A stretch of DNA of 64,000 bases from Paramacrobiotus metropolitanus (lineage: Eukaryota > Tardigrada > Eutardigrada > Parachela > Macrobiotidae). Below are positions 8,640-18,997 of this stretch, one piece after another (position 1 is the first letter of the stretch; each line of letters starts with the position of its first letter). The stretch lies in assembly GCF_019649055.1 (NCBI RefSeq), contig NW_026570452.1:47742-111741 (forward strand). Direction: 5' to 3'. Below the pieces are notes generated by a model. The model was not told the origin of the DNA and did no database searches. It saw nothing but the letters and a program-made list of their open reading frames with translations. The position numbers and the translations under genes are program-made.

Positions 8640-11462
8640 AAAATTATGTAATATTAATGGGAATCTTCGAAATCTGACGAAGTAAAAACGTTTTGTTCAG
8701 GGAATGATTTAATAGGACTGACTGAAACTGAGGACAGACCTGCCAGACAAGTTGTTTCCAGATGGTAGGTCTTTTAACGTTTTTCGTCGCGCACGTGTCG
8801 GTAGAACAGGCGGAGGAATTGCGTTAGTAGTTAAAAAGCATCTCGCTGGTAAAAGACGATCTGACCTTGAAAGAGTCGAATTTGAATTTGTTGCTGTCGA
8901 AATTAGCGCTGTTAATATTATTGCCGGTGTGTTCTATGGCGCCCCCGACGAGATTTCAGAAGTTTTACCCAAGTTTCTAAACCATCTCAGCAGAATTTTA
9001 AGTGAAAATGATTCACAGCGGTTTCTATTAATGGGTGATTTTAACTGCCCTAAAATAAATTGGCATTCTTTAAAATCGAATACTGCGTACGAGCAATGTT
9101 TACTGCAATTTTTAAAAGAGTTCAACCTAAAACAAATAGTTACGCTCCCAACGCGGAAAAGCAACATTCTTGACTTGATAATTGTACCTACTAAATGGTA
9201 CATTGATTCAGTTAATGTAATCAGCCCACCAGCAAGTACGAATGACCACGACGGACTATCTGTAGTCCTTTGCCTTCCAAAAATTAAATCAGTCGAGCCC
9301 CAGAAAATTGTATGGAAGTCTCTACCCGAAAAAATTATGCCCTTTCGAAGTGCTCTTTTTGAGATAGATTGGAAAGTCATTTTAAGGGATAAAAATTGTA
9401 CTGAAATGACCCTTTTAATTGAAGATGAAATAATCAGTAAAGCTCTCCACTTTTTTAATAGAGTAAGGCTAAAGCCAAAACGATTTTCATGTTCTTTCCC
9501 CCTTTCGCTCAAGCGCGCTATCAGAAGGCGTGATACCGCGCACAGGCGCTATGTAAAAGCTACGAATGAAGATTGCAAGAACAGATTAAGAGGTGTCTGG
9601 AAAAGCTACTCAAAAACGTGCGACTCATTGATGCGAAATTTTATGAATCGTAAGCTACAGGATATCGCAACAGCCTCCCGACAAAACCCAAAAAAGTTTT
9701 GGTCGTATGTACGTAAGAGTGTTGACAAGCAGGGCATGCCAATTCTGCGATGTGGTAACCAGATTGCAAGCACAGACGAAGAAAAAGCTGAAGCGCTAAA
9801 TGCCCATTATTCAAGTGCACTTATTTCGTGTATGTCACATTGTTCAGATAGCGTAGTGACATGTACAGTCTGTACGACACCCATCAGTGTGGAAAACTTT
9901 ATTAACGAAACAGACATCTGGGAAGCCTTAAAATTGGTTGATCTTTCAAAAACCAGTGGGCCGTTTGAATTTACCAACGAGTTAATTAAAATTTGTGGTT
10001 TTGCTTTAATAGCACCGTTAAAAATTTTATTTAACTGTTGTCTTTCTGATCGCAAATTCCCAGAGACTTGGAAAGTATCGTATATCACGCCGGTGCCAAA
10101 GCAGTCGTGTGACCTCACGATCCCTAAAAGCTGGCGACCGGTCAGTAGCCTTCATCCGCTGTCTAAGGTATTCGAAAGACTGTTGAATGAGCGATTGGCT
10201 TCGCATCTGGTAAAACATGACCTGATCAGGAACTATCAGTTTGGGTATCGAAAAAAGCATTCTCCTGAATTACTTTGCCAAATTTTAGTGCAGAAAATTA
10301 TGAATTACGTTGATAATGGAGTTGATGGTGACTGTGTTTTTCTTGATTGCAGCAACGCGTTTGATCGAGCTGATTCTTTCACTATTTTGGAAAAACTGCG
10401 TAACCTAAATTTAAACGAACAGTTAATTGATTTATTTAGCGATTACCTACAGGGCCGGTCTCAAGCTGTAATCGTAAATACTAAAATTTCACATATGAAA
10501 AAGGTCACGAGCGGTGTTCCTCAAGGATCGATTGTAGGTCCTAAGTTGTATCTTTGCATAATGAACGACATTGCAGATCTACCTGAAGACTGCGAAGTGG
10601 TTATTTTTGCTGACGATGTTTGTGTTTTTTGTAAAATCGAATCGGAACAAGCCGAACTAAAGTTCCAGTCAGCTTTAGGCAAAGTGTCTGACTATGCTAC
10701 TCGACACCAACTGAAATTCAGTCCAGCTAAATCTGGGCACATCCGTTTCACCAACAAACGCGCGAAGCTGCAAGAGCATTATGCTCTCTCTGACATTAAA
10801 CTCTGACGAAATCCCTGTTACTGAGAACTCGAAATATTTGGGCATTTATCTGGACCGTAAAATTAGTTGGAAATTTCACTGTGAGAACTTGGCTTGCCGT
10901 ATGAAAAAGCGAATTCGTTATCTGAATGCGCTATTTCCTCTTCAGAATAGCGCCGCCCGAACAAAGCTATACGATGCACTGGTAAAACCGATTGCTGAAT
11001 ATGACAGTACAGTTGCTTTTTGCCAACAGAAACAGTCAGTTGACCATTTGGAAAAATGTCAGTTCAGATTTTTGAAAACGATTAGGCTCGGACCACACAG
11101 TTTTGAGTACTGCGAAACTCTCAGAAAAACCGGGTACAAATCGCTGTTACTCTGTCGCATTAAAAAATCATTAGTCATGATGTACAGAATGTTGTTTGGC
11201 CTTATACCTCATGCCGGAAAACTTTTTAAATTTCGTGGAACTATTGCTGCTGGCTCTGATTGTATTGCAGGCAGGACACGTAACAACCTTGGACTCGCAC
11301 CCTTACGCAGTGGAACCCGTGGGAACCCGAGCGGCGGACGGACGGATCTTCATCCGTGAACGAAGCTTCGCTTTCCTCATGGCCCGTTTATGGAATGAAA
11401 TTAAGCTTCCCAAGGAGTCGACGATTCTATCCGACGATTCGAGTCGTGTCTGGACTCCGTAA
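8640..11462 (+). pseudogene. LINE ORF2: endonuclease-reverse transcriptase, frameshifted
   Basis: Endonuclease start KLCNINGNLRNLTK (about 8640-8690) is followed by a stop and small deletion; the frame reopens at 8752 with LPDKLFPDG in a shifted frame. Endonuclease motif FLLMGDFNCPKINW and later TNDHDGLSV are present. RT motifs follow: SWRPVSSLHPLSKVFERL, FGYRKKHS, SGVPQGSIVGPKL and catalytic FADDV near 10608. Frame changes occur near 10790 and near 11240-11280. The C-terminus ends RSFAFLMARLWNEI. Family details (CR1 versus Jockey) are not settled. Confidence 0.85.
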
Positions 11463-11679
11463 AATGGATGGATTTAAAGTGGACCGATTGTTTTATTCAT
11501 AACGATCTCAGATGTTTACTCCGACACTTATTGCCGGATATCTGATAATTGTTTTCTTTTTGTTTGTGTTTTACGAGCTGCCGCTGCGGCAGCATATTCT
11601 TCAACGGTAGTCTACTACCTTGTGCAGGATATTCCTGATCGTTGTAGACGTTAAACTGAGTAAACAAACAAACAAACAA

Positions 11680-12747
11680 TCATACGAGTATGTGCATGCT
11701 ATCAGACAATAGCAGTTTACGCTAACGTTGCTGCCTTAGGCCAGCAACGGATATTGAAATCCGGTTCTGGTTTCTCCGAGGCACACACAAGTACAGCAGT
11801 ACATATTATATCCATGCCATCAGCAAGCTTGTACCGCAGTTATTGAATTACACGCGCAGACGTTACATCCCGTTAAGTTTTTCCATACTCGTAGACATTC
11901 GACGAAAGCTTTGGTATGAATATCATCATAATCTGGTTTGCTGTGTTCCTGTAATATTATAATTATGTCTTACTCGTATGTCAATACTGAATACTAAATT
12001 CAAAATTACGAGAAACACAGAGCTAACGTGGTCGTAATTTGCCAGGAACTGATTTTCGTCTGGCAAGCACCCGGAAACCCAGAGATTAAAATAGTAGTAA
12101 TTTAATAATACACACTCCCCCCACACCCCCAGGGGCTGCCCCTGGGAACTCAGGGGCGCTGGGTGGGTAAGTTGGATTTCTTATTAAGCAGCTATGGATA
12201 AAAAATATTTTCGCGCGAACCGCGAAGCCGAAGAGCTATTTTCATGAATGACGCATGAAATACTATTTTGCTGGAGTTTTAGTTTGTGCCGAGTTTCACT
12301 TTACTAACGACAATAAAACAACGAGTACATATCTTGAACAACGTGTAATCACGTACATAAATTTGCAGGTCAATACCGGTTCTCGTAAACGAACCGGTTA
12401 TTGCTGTTAGTGAAGGTTGTTGTAAAATAGATTTATGCTGAAAGTACAGAAAACCTGACCCATGTTCTAAATTTCAAGTAGGGCGGTCGCGAATTATTAC
12501 TGGTGAGAGGGATTTTTAGGCAATATTTAGTGCGCGATTATCACTGTATCCAAGTGTGACGTTTAATAATACCAATTTCGCGCAAAGCGCGAAGCCGACG
12601 GCAGATTTTGCCTTAACAAATTAAGAAATTCCATTAAAAATACAAGTTTTAATTCAAATTTTATATTAGCAGGTTCCCGGGGACCTGCTGATGGAGCATC
12701 TGTAAAAGAAGATCAAGACCATCACAAACAACGGCAAGTGCGCTATC
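11680..12747. other. Unit sequence upstream of X2 with a U1-specific insertion (about 12080-12690)
   Basis: 11690-12075 matches unit sequence found at 25100-25500, 39700-40070 and 61300-61700. Within the conserved CGGAAACC site the U1 copy then carries about 600 bp found nowhere else in the window. It includes a C-rich run, a hairpin (ACCGGTTCTCGTAAACGAAC) and GCGAAGCCG repeats. No coding frame or clear terminal repeat was found. It is probably a non-autonomous transposon, inserted at the same position as the U3 MITE at 40078. Confidence 0.5.
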
Positions 12748-13773
12748 ATGTCCCTTACCGGCCTGACGGCATCCGCTTTGGGACGGCGTCGCTCAAGGTC
12801 AGTGCAGTACCCCGTCAAGGACAAAGATCCAGAAACATCGAAGGCTGTGGTTCTGGTTAAAAAAGCGAACTGGCAGCACGCAAAACGGAGAAAGGGGAAC
12901 GACGCTGACGCAATCCGCCCTCAAAGGGTCAAGGTAATTACCGAACACAGTTTGCTTTCCTTAAAGAATAACTGTCCATCGGGCAAGTTGTAGACTGCTC
13001 TACGAGCAGTTAGTGCAGCAACTCGCTGTTTTTGGTTTCAGCGTGCCTTGACGGGCTTAAAGAACGAAATGGAGCCCAGTGATGGCGCAACAGACTTGCG
13101 AGGTTTCAAAATTTTAGAGGGAGGTATGTCTTTACCAGGCTTGGCGTTATTGAAGTGCTGCGCTGCTGCGTTACATAGGAAATCACCGTGGCGCATCTGG
13201 TGTTAGCAGCAGTGAAAACTATAAAGGCTCTGGAGGAAGTCACACATGAGCAAAGCGAAGAACTGCAAAGACTGAGGCAAACACTGACTGAAATGGAGAT
13301 CATTAAAGCGTAAGAGAACAAAAACCACCCGACTTGAAGCGGCGCCTTATCGCATTCGGAGCATGCATGTAGCAAAAGAGAACGCCTTATCCACACGCTT
13401 GTTAGGGTTAAACGCTCGTGACTGGAAAATCACGTTATGTTGCAGTACTTCCGGTTTGCAATTCCAGAACTCAAGTAACAGTTGCAGAAAAGCTAGACAT
13501 TCAACCTAGCACAAGTGCTCAACCAAATTCGGATGACATTAGATTTCATGTGGCCGGTAAACACTTGCTGATATGCTCATCTGCCCATATTAAGTTTTGA
13601 GTATTTTGCAGTTTGAGCGAATGATCGATCAGCTTTTCCAAACATACTACCACCACGTGGATGGATCCAGTTTTCAGACGCTGTCGGATGCAGCCTACTT
13701 GTGGCTCGAAGAACGCTGCAGTCCCTCCGGCATCATGACCTTGACAGCTGGAGTCCTGCGTGATTGTCAGTGA
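12748..13773 (+). CDS. Gene X copy 2, five-exon coiled-coil protein of unknown function
   Basis: Exons 12748-12933, 13042-13123, 13210-13309, 13468-13552 and 13612-13773 sum to 615 nt (204 residues). Phases match across junctions (0, 1, 2, 0). Acceptors are all AG; donors are GT except the fourth, which is GC (GTG|GCCGGT) where X3-X5 have GT. Exon 1 is basic (LGRRRSRS, RRKGND), exon 3 is a short coiled coil (EELQRLRQTLTEME), and exon 5 ends LTAGVLRDCQ. No known family is recognised. A GC-AG intron is tolerable, so the copy may be functional. It lies just downstream of the LINE-bearing insertion. Confidence 0.6.
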
Positions 13774-13981
13774 TTTGTAATACGGTTACCTATACTCTTC
13801 TTAAGCGTATGTTTTACGGTTAAACCCGCAATTTTTGTTTGTACTCGGTAGTCAAAGCTGATGCATACACACAGGCACAGATGCGCATGCAGACAAAAAT
13901 TTATACGAATTTGTCATTTTTCATAAACCATATGTTTCGTATAAATTGATCTTTAGCATCTTTGTATGGACAAATACAGAT

Positions 13982-14176
13982 ACCTTAATAAGTACATGCC
14001 ACAGGAGAGCAGAATGCCGATCGCATTGTTGATCCCAAATCTTACGGGACCGCCGTGCCACTGTTCGTCAGGCATTCCAATTTGCTGCGCTAAAATAACA
14101 CCGTTTGATATCGTTGGCATCACGTCAGAAATGTACGGCAAGTTGGCAACACCGCATATCTGTGCCTGGACCAGCT
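13982..14176 (-). CDS. DRAM/Frag1-like membrane-protein exon, U2 copy (open)
   Basis: The best kept of five copies. From a TTTCAG acceptor it reads LVQAQICGVANLPYISDVMP, then GVILAQQIG and, after a polar stretch, a hydrophobic segment AIGILLSCGMYLLR, ending at an AAG|GTATCT donor. LPYISD followed by a hydrophobic helix and an R/Y-rich turn resembles DRAM-family autophagy-modulator proteins. The family link is an inference from one motif. Neighbouring exons are not present; the minus-strand exons upstream (15-17.5 kb) do not look like the same family. Confidence 0.4.
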
Positions 14177-14239
14177 GAAACGCTAATCAACCAGGCACGA
14201 CGAAATTTTGTCAACGGAAGACCATTTTGAACGGGCTCG

Positions 14240-14729
14240 TTATTAGCTAGGTCTTATCAAAAGCACAAGAAAATCATACAAAAACTTGAATAATTGTAAT
14301 CACTTGGTGTAAATCTCCGCAAGCGTATTTGACACGTATCTTGTGTATTGGCTTCCCCCGATCAAAATATTACATTAGTTATTTTTTTTTATAAAAGACA
14401 ATCGACTTTTTCAATACGAAATTCTGAAAACCGGTGCTCGTAAAGTGAAACTAAGTTTCAACCAGAAAAAGATCAGGTTGATGGGAATCAAAAATCGATC
14501 CATCCCAAGAAGCCGTCAACAGACGGGGTAACATGGTGTTGCTGGAGGATTTACAGCTGAGCAGCTGTATGACTCTCCAGCAAGACCACGTCTCCGCGCC
14601 CACGGCATGGCAGGTTCCGCGCCACTACACCACAAAACTCCTGATTTTCTTCAACACGCACCCGACGATGCAAATGGTCAGCCTGCATAAGCACTACATG
14701 TTAAGCAGTCAAAAGCAAAAGATTGTGAC
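14240..14729. other. Start of U2-specific sequence, no gene called
   Basis: From about 14260 the sequence departs from the other units and does not rejoin until about 18400. This first part has a T-run near 14379 and a short open frame from 14533 (MVLLEDLQLSSCMTLQQ) with no recognisable similarity. Confidence 0.4.
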
Positions 14730-15110
14730 ATTCTCTTTCGTGGTTTCCGCTAGAATTACCTGCGGGAAGAGCGTGCACATATGCGACATTTGATGAGAAT
14801 ATCGCCTGAAACAGTGACATTTATGAGCAGAACATGGCCGGTTATCGAGGATGAACTGCGACAATATCGACATGTTAAAAGGCGCATTGCCGTTTACACT
14901 TTACAGTGTGTCGGGATATTTTGCTATCGCTTGTTTGAAATAGCTTTTTTTGCGGGCACAAGGTTTGCTACCGGTTACTACATGCGGGACCTATTTCACC
15001 CGTTGCGCCACAAACCGCACAAGGTATCCCCGTGGATGGTATGGCTACAACTATCATGTGCTATTTCTGTGCACCGCGATTCTGCGATATGATGCTAATT
15101 GTTTTTTTAT
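14730..15110 (+). pseudogene. Possible PIF/Harbinger transposase relic
   Basis: One frame reads NYLREERAHMRHLMRISPET, then VTFMSRTWPVIEDEL and KRRIAVYTLQ. The (F/L)MR(M/I)SPET...RLAVTL-like layout recalls the N-terminus of Harbinger (DDE_4) transposases. A later frame reads GWYGYNYHVLFLC, similar to the KGYHSINVQ segment of that family. The two parts are in different frames with stops, so at best this is a dead fragment. No terminal repeats were identified. The assignment is low-confidence pattern matching. Confidence 0.3.
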
Positions 15111-15478
15111 ACATATGTATACTTCATATGCCAGCGCGGCAGCGCCGATGCACACTAATTAAAGTGACTGAAGTTTAAACACTGGAGAAACAACCAAAAT
15201 TGTTGGTTGTAATCTTGGGATGCGTATTCCGTGCTCTAAAATGCATTGTGTAGATACGGCTTAAATGCTGGAATTACAAAGTAAACAGCACTGGTACGGA
15301 GAGCCTTTGCATTGTGTACTGCATTTTCTCTGTGGCCAAAAAGAGAATCATTAATGCAGAATACCAGTAGCAAAATACCGCGAACAAATGCAATACTTAC
15401 GTGCTTAATTAAATGAAAGTACACTGTATGATTACGCTAGAACAAGACCGTTTCAGGCCTTTTACACAACTTCTTTAT
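15111..15478. other. U2-specific gap, nothing recognised
   Basis: AT-rich sequence with no sustained open frame, no tRNA-like fold and no terminal repeats that I can see. It lies downstream (minus-strand sense) of the terminal exon at 15479-15596. Confidence 0.4.
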
Positions 15479-15596
15479 TTAGTCTTTGTAATATCCATCC
15501 AGCATATGCACAGCCAACGGACTCAACCTGGCGACGTCCAGTTCCCGCAAATCCGCATCATCCCAATGCAGCGTCCCTGCAGGATCGCTGAACCTG
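15479..15596 (-). CDS. Terminal exon of an unidentified minus-strand gene
   Basis: After a TTCTTACAG acceptor the frame reads FSDPAGTLHWDDADLRELDV and ends LDGYYKD-stop. The stop TAA is directly followed by ATAAAG, so an AATAAA polyadenylation signal overlaps the stop region. The acidic, non-repetitive composition supports real coding sequence. It needs a donor in phase 2 upstream; the nearest candidate exon (15895-16197) does not supply an obvious one, so they may or may not be the same gene. Function unknown. Confidence 0.45.
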
Positions 15597-15894
15597 TAAG
15601 AACAACTGAATTTTACGCAACCCGCTAATAAACAAGCGACTGTAGTAAAGCGAATGTAAATGCGTTTTATCATAACGTAAGCGTTTTATCATAACGCTAT
15701 CCGTTCTGGCGGTTTGGACTAGCTTGCTCAGGAGTCATGACCATAGACCAATACGATTAACCGAGGAGATAAACTGTTTCCAAACCTGACTTTCATTTCC
15801 TATAAGGGACTGCATAGATAGATTACTTGCGATCTGGTCATACAGCGATCTAGTGTTTCTCGATTCTGGTAATGTTATTCTAGCAGTTTTCGTG

Positions 15895-16197
15895 ACGCAC
15901 CCAGCGCGCATGCGCCGCCGTGACCTCTTCCAGCAGGCGCTCACCAACAGGCGGGAGGTTTTCATTGCCGGCGGCTAAGAAGCGTCGACAGTGTTCCGCA
16001 CGGGTTCCCGTGGAGTGGAAGCGCAGAGCGGGAATCACCGCGTCCAGGTGGCCATCACCCTCTCCCCGCGCAGCAGCTGCATCGTGTTCGGGCCACGGTA
16101 CAATCGGATCCGTATGAAACATGTTAACCCGCGATTCATTGCCGTTCGGATCGGACGTCGTGTAGGTGAGCAGCACTAACTGCTGGCACACCTTTGA
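15895..16197 (-). CDS. Unidentified GC-rich minus-strand exon
   Basis: Follows a CGTCAAAG acceptor and reads VCQQLVLLTYTTSDPNGNES, DPIVPWPEHDAAAARGEGDG, then LDAVIPALRFHSTGTRAEHC and ERLLEEVTAAHARW. Strong third-position GC bias compared with flanking AT-rich DNA supports coding. Possible donors are GTGAGC within the exon or GTGCGT near 15905, so the 3' end is uncertain. No family recognised. It exists only in U2. Confidence 0.4.
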
Positions 16198-16265
16198 CGG
16201 AATAGAGCAGTACATTAGCAATGTTGCACTTTAACATCTGTACTGGTAAATTTTATAGCCTTATA

Positions 16266-16788
16266 CAGTAAAACCTGTGACTTTGAACACTCGCGTAAAT
16301 TTAACACTAATGTACATTGAACGGTCATTACGGAACCGGCGCGTCTCGTAGACTATAGCACAGGGGGGACCTCGCGTATATTGAACATCTCTCTAAAGTG
16401 AACATTGAACAAATTTGCTGGAACGCATCTATTTATTACTAATATTTTGACCTTTTGAAAATGAACAAAGCGCCGGAATCTGGTTTCAAAAGCAAAAAAC
16501 ACAAGAAAGCGCTTAACGGACCAGAGTTTACTAAACATTCGCTGGTTACAACTTTAACTCCACAAAATTTTTGATTTGTTATGCGCAAAAATAGCGTAAA
16601 AAAGGCTTGCTAACGGGGCTGTCATCCTTAAGGCGGCGCCTGTTCGCCCTCAGGGGCAGCTTTAGGGTGCAGAAGCACTGTGTCCAATGGCGGCCCCCCG
16701 GGAGGCAGCTGTTCTGTAAATTGAACGGCCGTCTACATTGAACGAAAAATTTGGAACCGCAGGTGTTCAAAGTACGCAGGTTTTACTG
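16266..16788. mobile_element. pogo/Tigger-type MITE
   Basis: Ends CAGTAAAACCTGTGACTTTG (left) and the inverted GGTTTTACTG with ACGCA/TTTGAACAC internally (right), flanked by TA on both sides (16264-16265 and 16789-16790). CAGTAAAACC termini and a TA target duplication are typical of the pogo branch of Tc1/mariner. Internally ATTGAAC-type motifs recur near both ends. A 35-codon basic open frame (from 16461, KSKKHKKALNGPEF) may be a transposase remnant. Non-autonomous. Confidence 0.85.
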
Positions 16789-16789
16789 T

Positions 16790-17037
16790 ATTTTAACTCG
16801 GTTTCTGTTTTTGGTTCGGCAAACCGGATGCGCTTTGTGTTTGCAGTGCTTTCAGGACGCCCTGTTCTCCTGCGGAGTTTCAAAGTGATCGCAGTTGGTA
16901 ATTAAATTATCGTCGGAAATGAAGATTCTCGCTTCGCGTAGATCGTAAGTTATGCGCATTATTTAGTTATGCCATATTGAGACTGCCAGAGTAGCTATAG
17001 TCTGTCGTTTAGTAAGGTAGAATGATTATTACGGTAT
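16790..17037. other. Short U2-specific intergenic stretch
   Basis: No gene or repeat recognised between the pogo MITE and the terminal exon at 17038. Confidence 0.4.
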
Positions 17038-17510
17038 TTATCGTACTGGATTCTCGATCACCTTCTTCATCAACGAAAACACCGTGGAGCACTGGTAGTT
17101 CCCGGTGGCGGAACTCCAGTGGAGACCGAGAAAGGTTACTCCCGGCTGAGGAAACTCCTGTACAGAATCATAGCCGTTCTTGGCGATGAGCAGCGGCAGG
17201 CGGATGCCTTTCGCTTCCAGGATGTCTCGGATCAGGAGCTGTTTGATAAAAAAGTCATCCCTGTTATTGTGGTACCGTTTCCATTCAGCGTGACCACCAG
17301 TTTGTGTACGCTGAGATAGTTAAAATCGTTGGGCATCATAGCGCCCTTCCATGGTTGTTTGAGGCCGAGTTGGCCGATATCAAAGACGATGATTTTGTGT
17401 CGTTTTTGGCCGTGTTCCTGCCTAATGAGCCGCCACAGTTGGCCTGCCGTAGCTGCGATCCAAGGCACAGTCACGGGCAGGGTTAAAAATCCAGTTAATG
17501 TTAACTGCAT
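17038..17510 (-). CDS. Unidentified minus-strand gene, one or two exons
   Basis: From 17310 after a TATCTCAG acceptor the frame reads RDDFFIKQLLIRDILEAKGI, PLLIAKNGYDSVQEFPQPGV, then TFLGLHWSSATGNYQCS and ends KKVIENPVR-stop at 17038. The upstream part (17510-17330) reads MQLTLTGFLTLPVTVPWIAA, a possible N-terminal signal or membrane segment, then KRHKIIVFDIGQLGLKQPW in another frame. No clean donor joins them, so either an intron is missed or one frameshift has occurred. The composition looks like a real secreted or Golgi-type enzyme, but I do not recognise the family. Confidence 0.45.
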
Positions 17511-17654
17511 TAGTCAGCAATCTCAGCATCGTGATAAGAAAGGTTAGTGGTTACTATCCGACTGCAGCAGCTAGAAACGTTTTAGGTTGACTATGGAAAG
17601 TTCAGTGCTCTTTTGCTTTAATGATTTGAATAAAAATTGCTCGACAGCCTCTGT

Positions 17655-17788
17655 ACCCGCGCGAGTTTAAGGGACAGTAAATTCCCCTGGACCGCCCGCA
17701 CTAGACGTCGGTTTCTTTGATGTCAAAGAAGCCGACGCCTAGTGCGGGCGGTCCGGGGCAACTTTCTGTCCCTTAAACTCGCGCGGGT
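17655..17788. mobile_element. Near-perfect palindrome, hairpin MITE
   Basis: Two arms of 66 bp (17655-17720 and 17723-17788) are inverted copies with only a few differences. The outer ends are ACCCGCGCGAGTTTAAGGGA and the centre is TTCTTTGA-TG-TCAAAGAA. It is far more GC-rich than its surroundings. No target duplication is obvious. It is unlike any other sequence in the window. Confidence 0.85.
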
Positions 17789-18559
17789 GCTTAATGCCGG
17801 AATTGGACTGTACGAACATAAAACACCATCACGCCCGGGAGCAGATTACGTAGTGCAGGTTAGTAATAAACTGCATAGTAACATAAAGTGTACAGATAAC
17901 TAAGTTTTTTTCCTTATTTTTTTCACACTACAGTCGACAACCTTACGCTGGTGGCGGTCGCAAAAGGGCAGTGTCCCATAATAACTAGTAACTACGAGTT
18001 TTTCCGAACAATATTAAGTTTGTAGCATAGTTACCGTAACTGCATCGGTACAATAGTCCTACAGTACAATGTAAAGCGTACCGGCTTGCACGATACTGAT
18101 TTGTCCAGTCCAGACTCTGCAATATACTGTACATACGTATATGACACAATCGGCGGCGACAGATCACCGATGTACATCTCGTCGATATCTGAAAGTTGCA
18201 AGCGTATGTTCAGTTATTGACGTGATGATTTAGGCAAGCCGATTCGCTAATTACCGCTTTAACAAATAGGTGACCCTTCCCGAACTTTAAGCCCCGAAGC
18301 CCTTCCCACCAATAATGAGCGCGGGAACCCATCCGATAATCATTTGTATGTGTTTTTAATCTGTATAAAAATTTTTTTTTTTAAAAACATTCTCTGAATG
18401 TTTCCTGAGAATTTTGGTTTCTCAGTAATAAGTAGAATCGGTCAAAGCTCTGGAACAATACCGGACCATTGAATACAGGATTTGGCAGCATTGCATCGTA
18501 TGGAGAATACGGAACACATTGCATTACTGCACACCTGTCAAGTTCGGGTTGCATTAATG
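17789..18559. other. End of U2-specific sequence and re-entry into unit sequence
   Basis: 17789-18390 has no recognisable gene. From about 18400 it again matches the block D/K-promoter sequence of the other units (for example GGTCAAAGCTCTGGAACAAT). Confidence 0.4.
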
Positions 18560-18997
18560 ATTAAACTTTTCCTGCTATCACTATAGAAGCAGCAGTATTA
18601 CTCAGTATCAGCAGTAAAATTCATCACATTGACATTATCTTATCAGTTCGCGCTATCAGTATCACCGGCGCGGTGTACAGCTCACCGATCGCAAGCACAC
18701 TCTGCCGCTAAAAGAGTGCAAAACGCAGTACAAAACGAGTGAATGCTAAACTGTACGAAGCCGTGTTCACAGTGTAGTTTGTTCTTTGAACAATGTGCAT
18801 AGTTGCTTTAAATTTTGGTAACAACAGTACTCATCTTTGCAAAGCTCCGGACACTAGAAAATTGTTACTCCATACACTATGCGTAGTTTCAAATCTCCAA
18901 ACATGTGACCAGTTAAACGCGATTCAGTGGAAGCCGATTCAGCAAAAATTGCACCGGGTTAAGCGGGAATCAGTTGATATAATCCGGTATTCCGAAA
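18560..18997 (+). promoter_or_regulatory. Conserved 5' cassette of kinase-Kelch gene K2
   Basis: Matches the upstream regions of K1, K3 and K4 up to the ATG, including the CGGCGCGGTGTACAGCTCA segment. Still present although K2 itself is a pseudogene. Confidence 0.4.

Larger units (their letters stand above)
7470..11679 (+). mobile_element. Endonuclease-RT LINE (CR1/Jockey-like), frameshifted
   Basis: A two-ORF non-LTR retrotransposon: ORF1 7583-8578, then an ORF2 with N-terminal AP-type endonuclease and reverse transcriptase. The 3' end is a short (AAAC)n tail at about 11659-11677, after which unit sequence resumes. The whole stretch 7120-11680 is missing from the other units. The exact 5' boundary is unclear (between the ABCG exon and 7583). 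ORF2 has at least three frame breaks, so the copy is dead as it stands. Confidence 0.85.
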
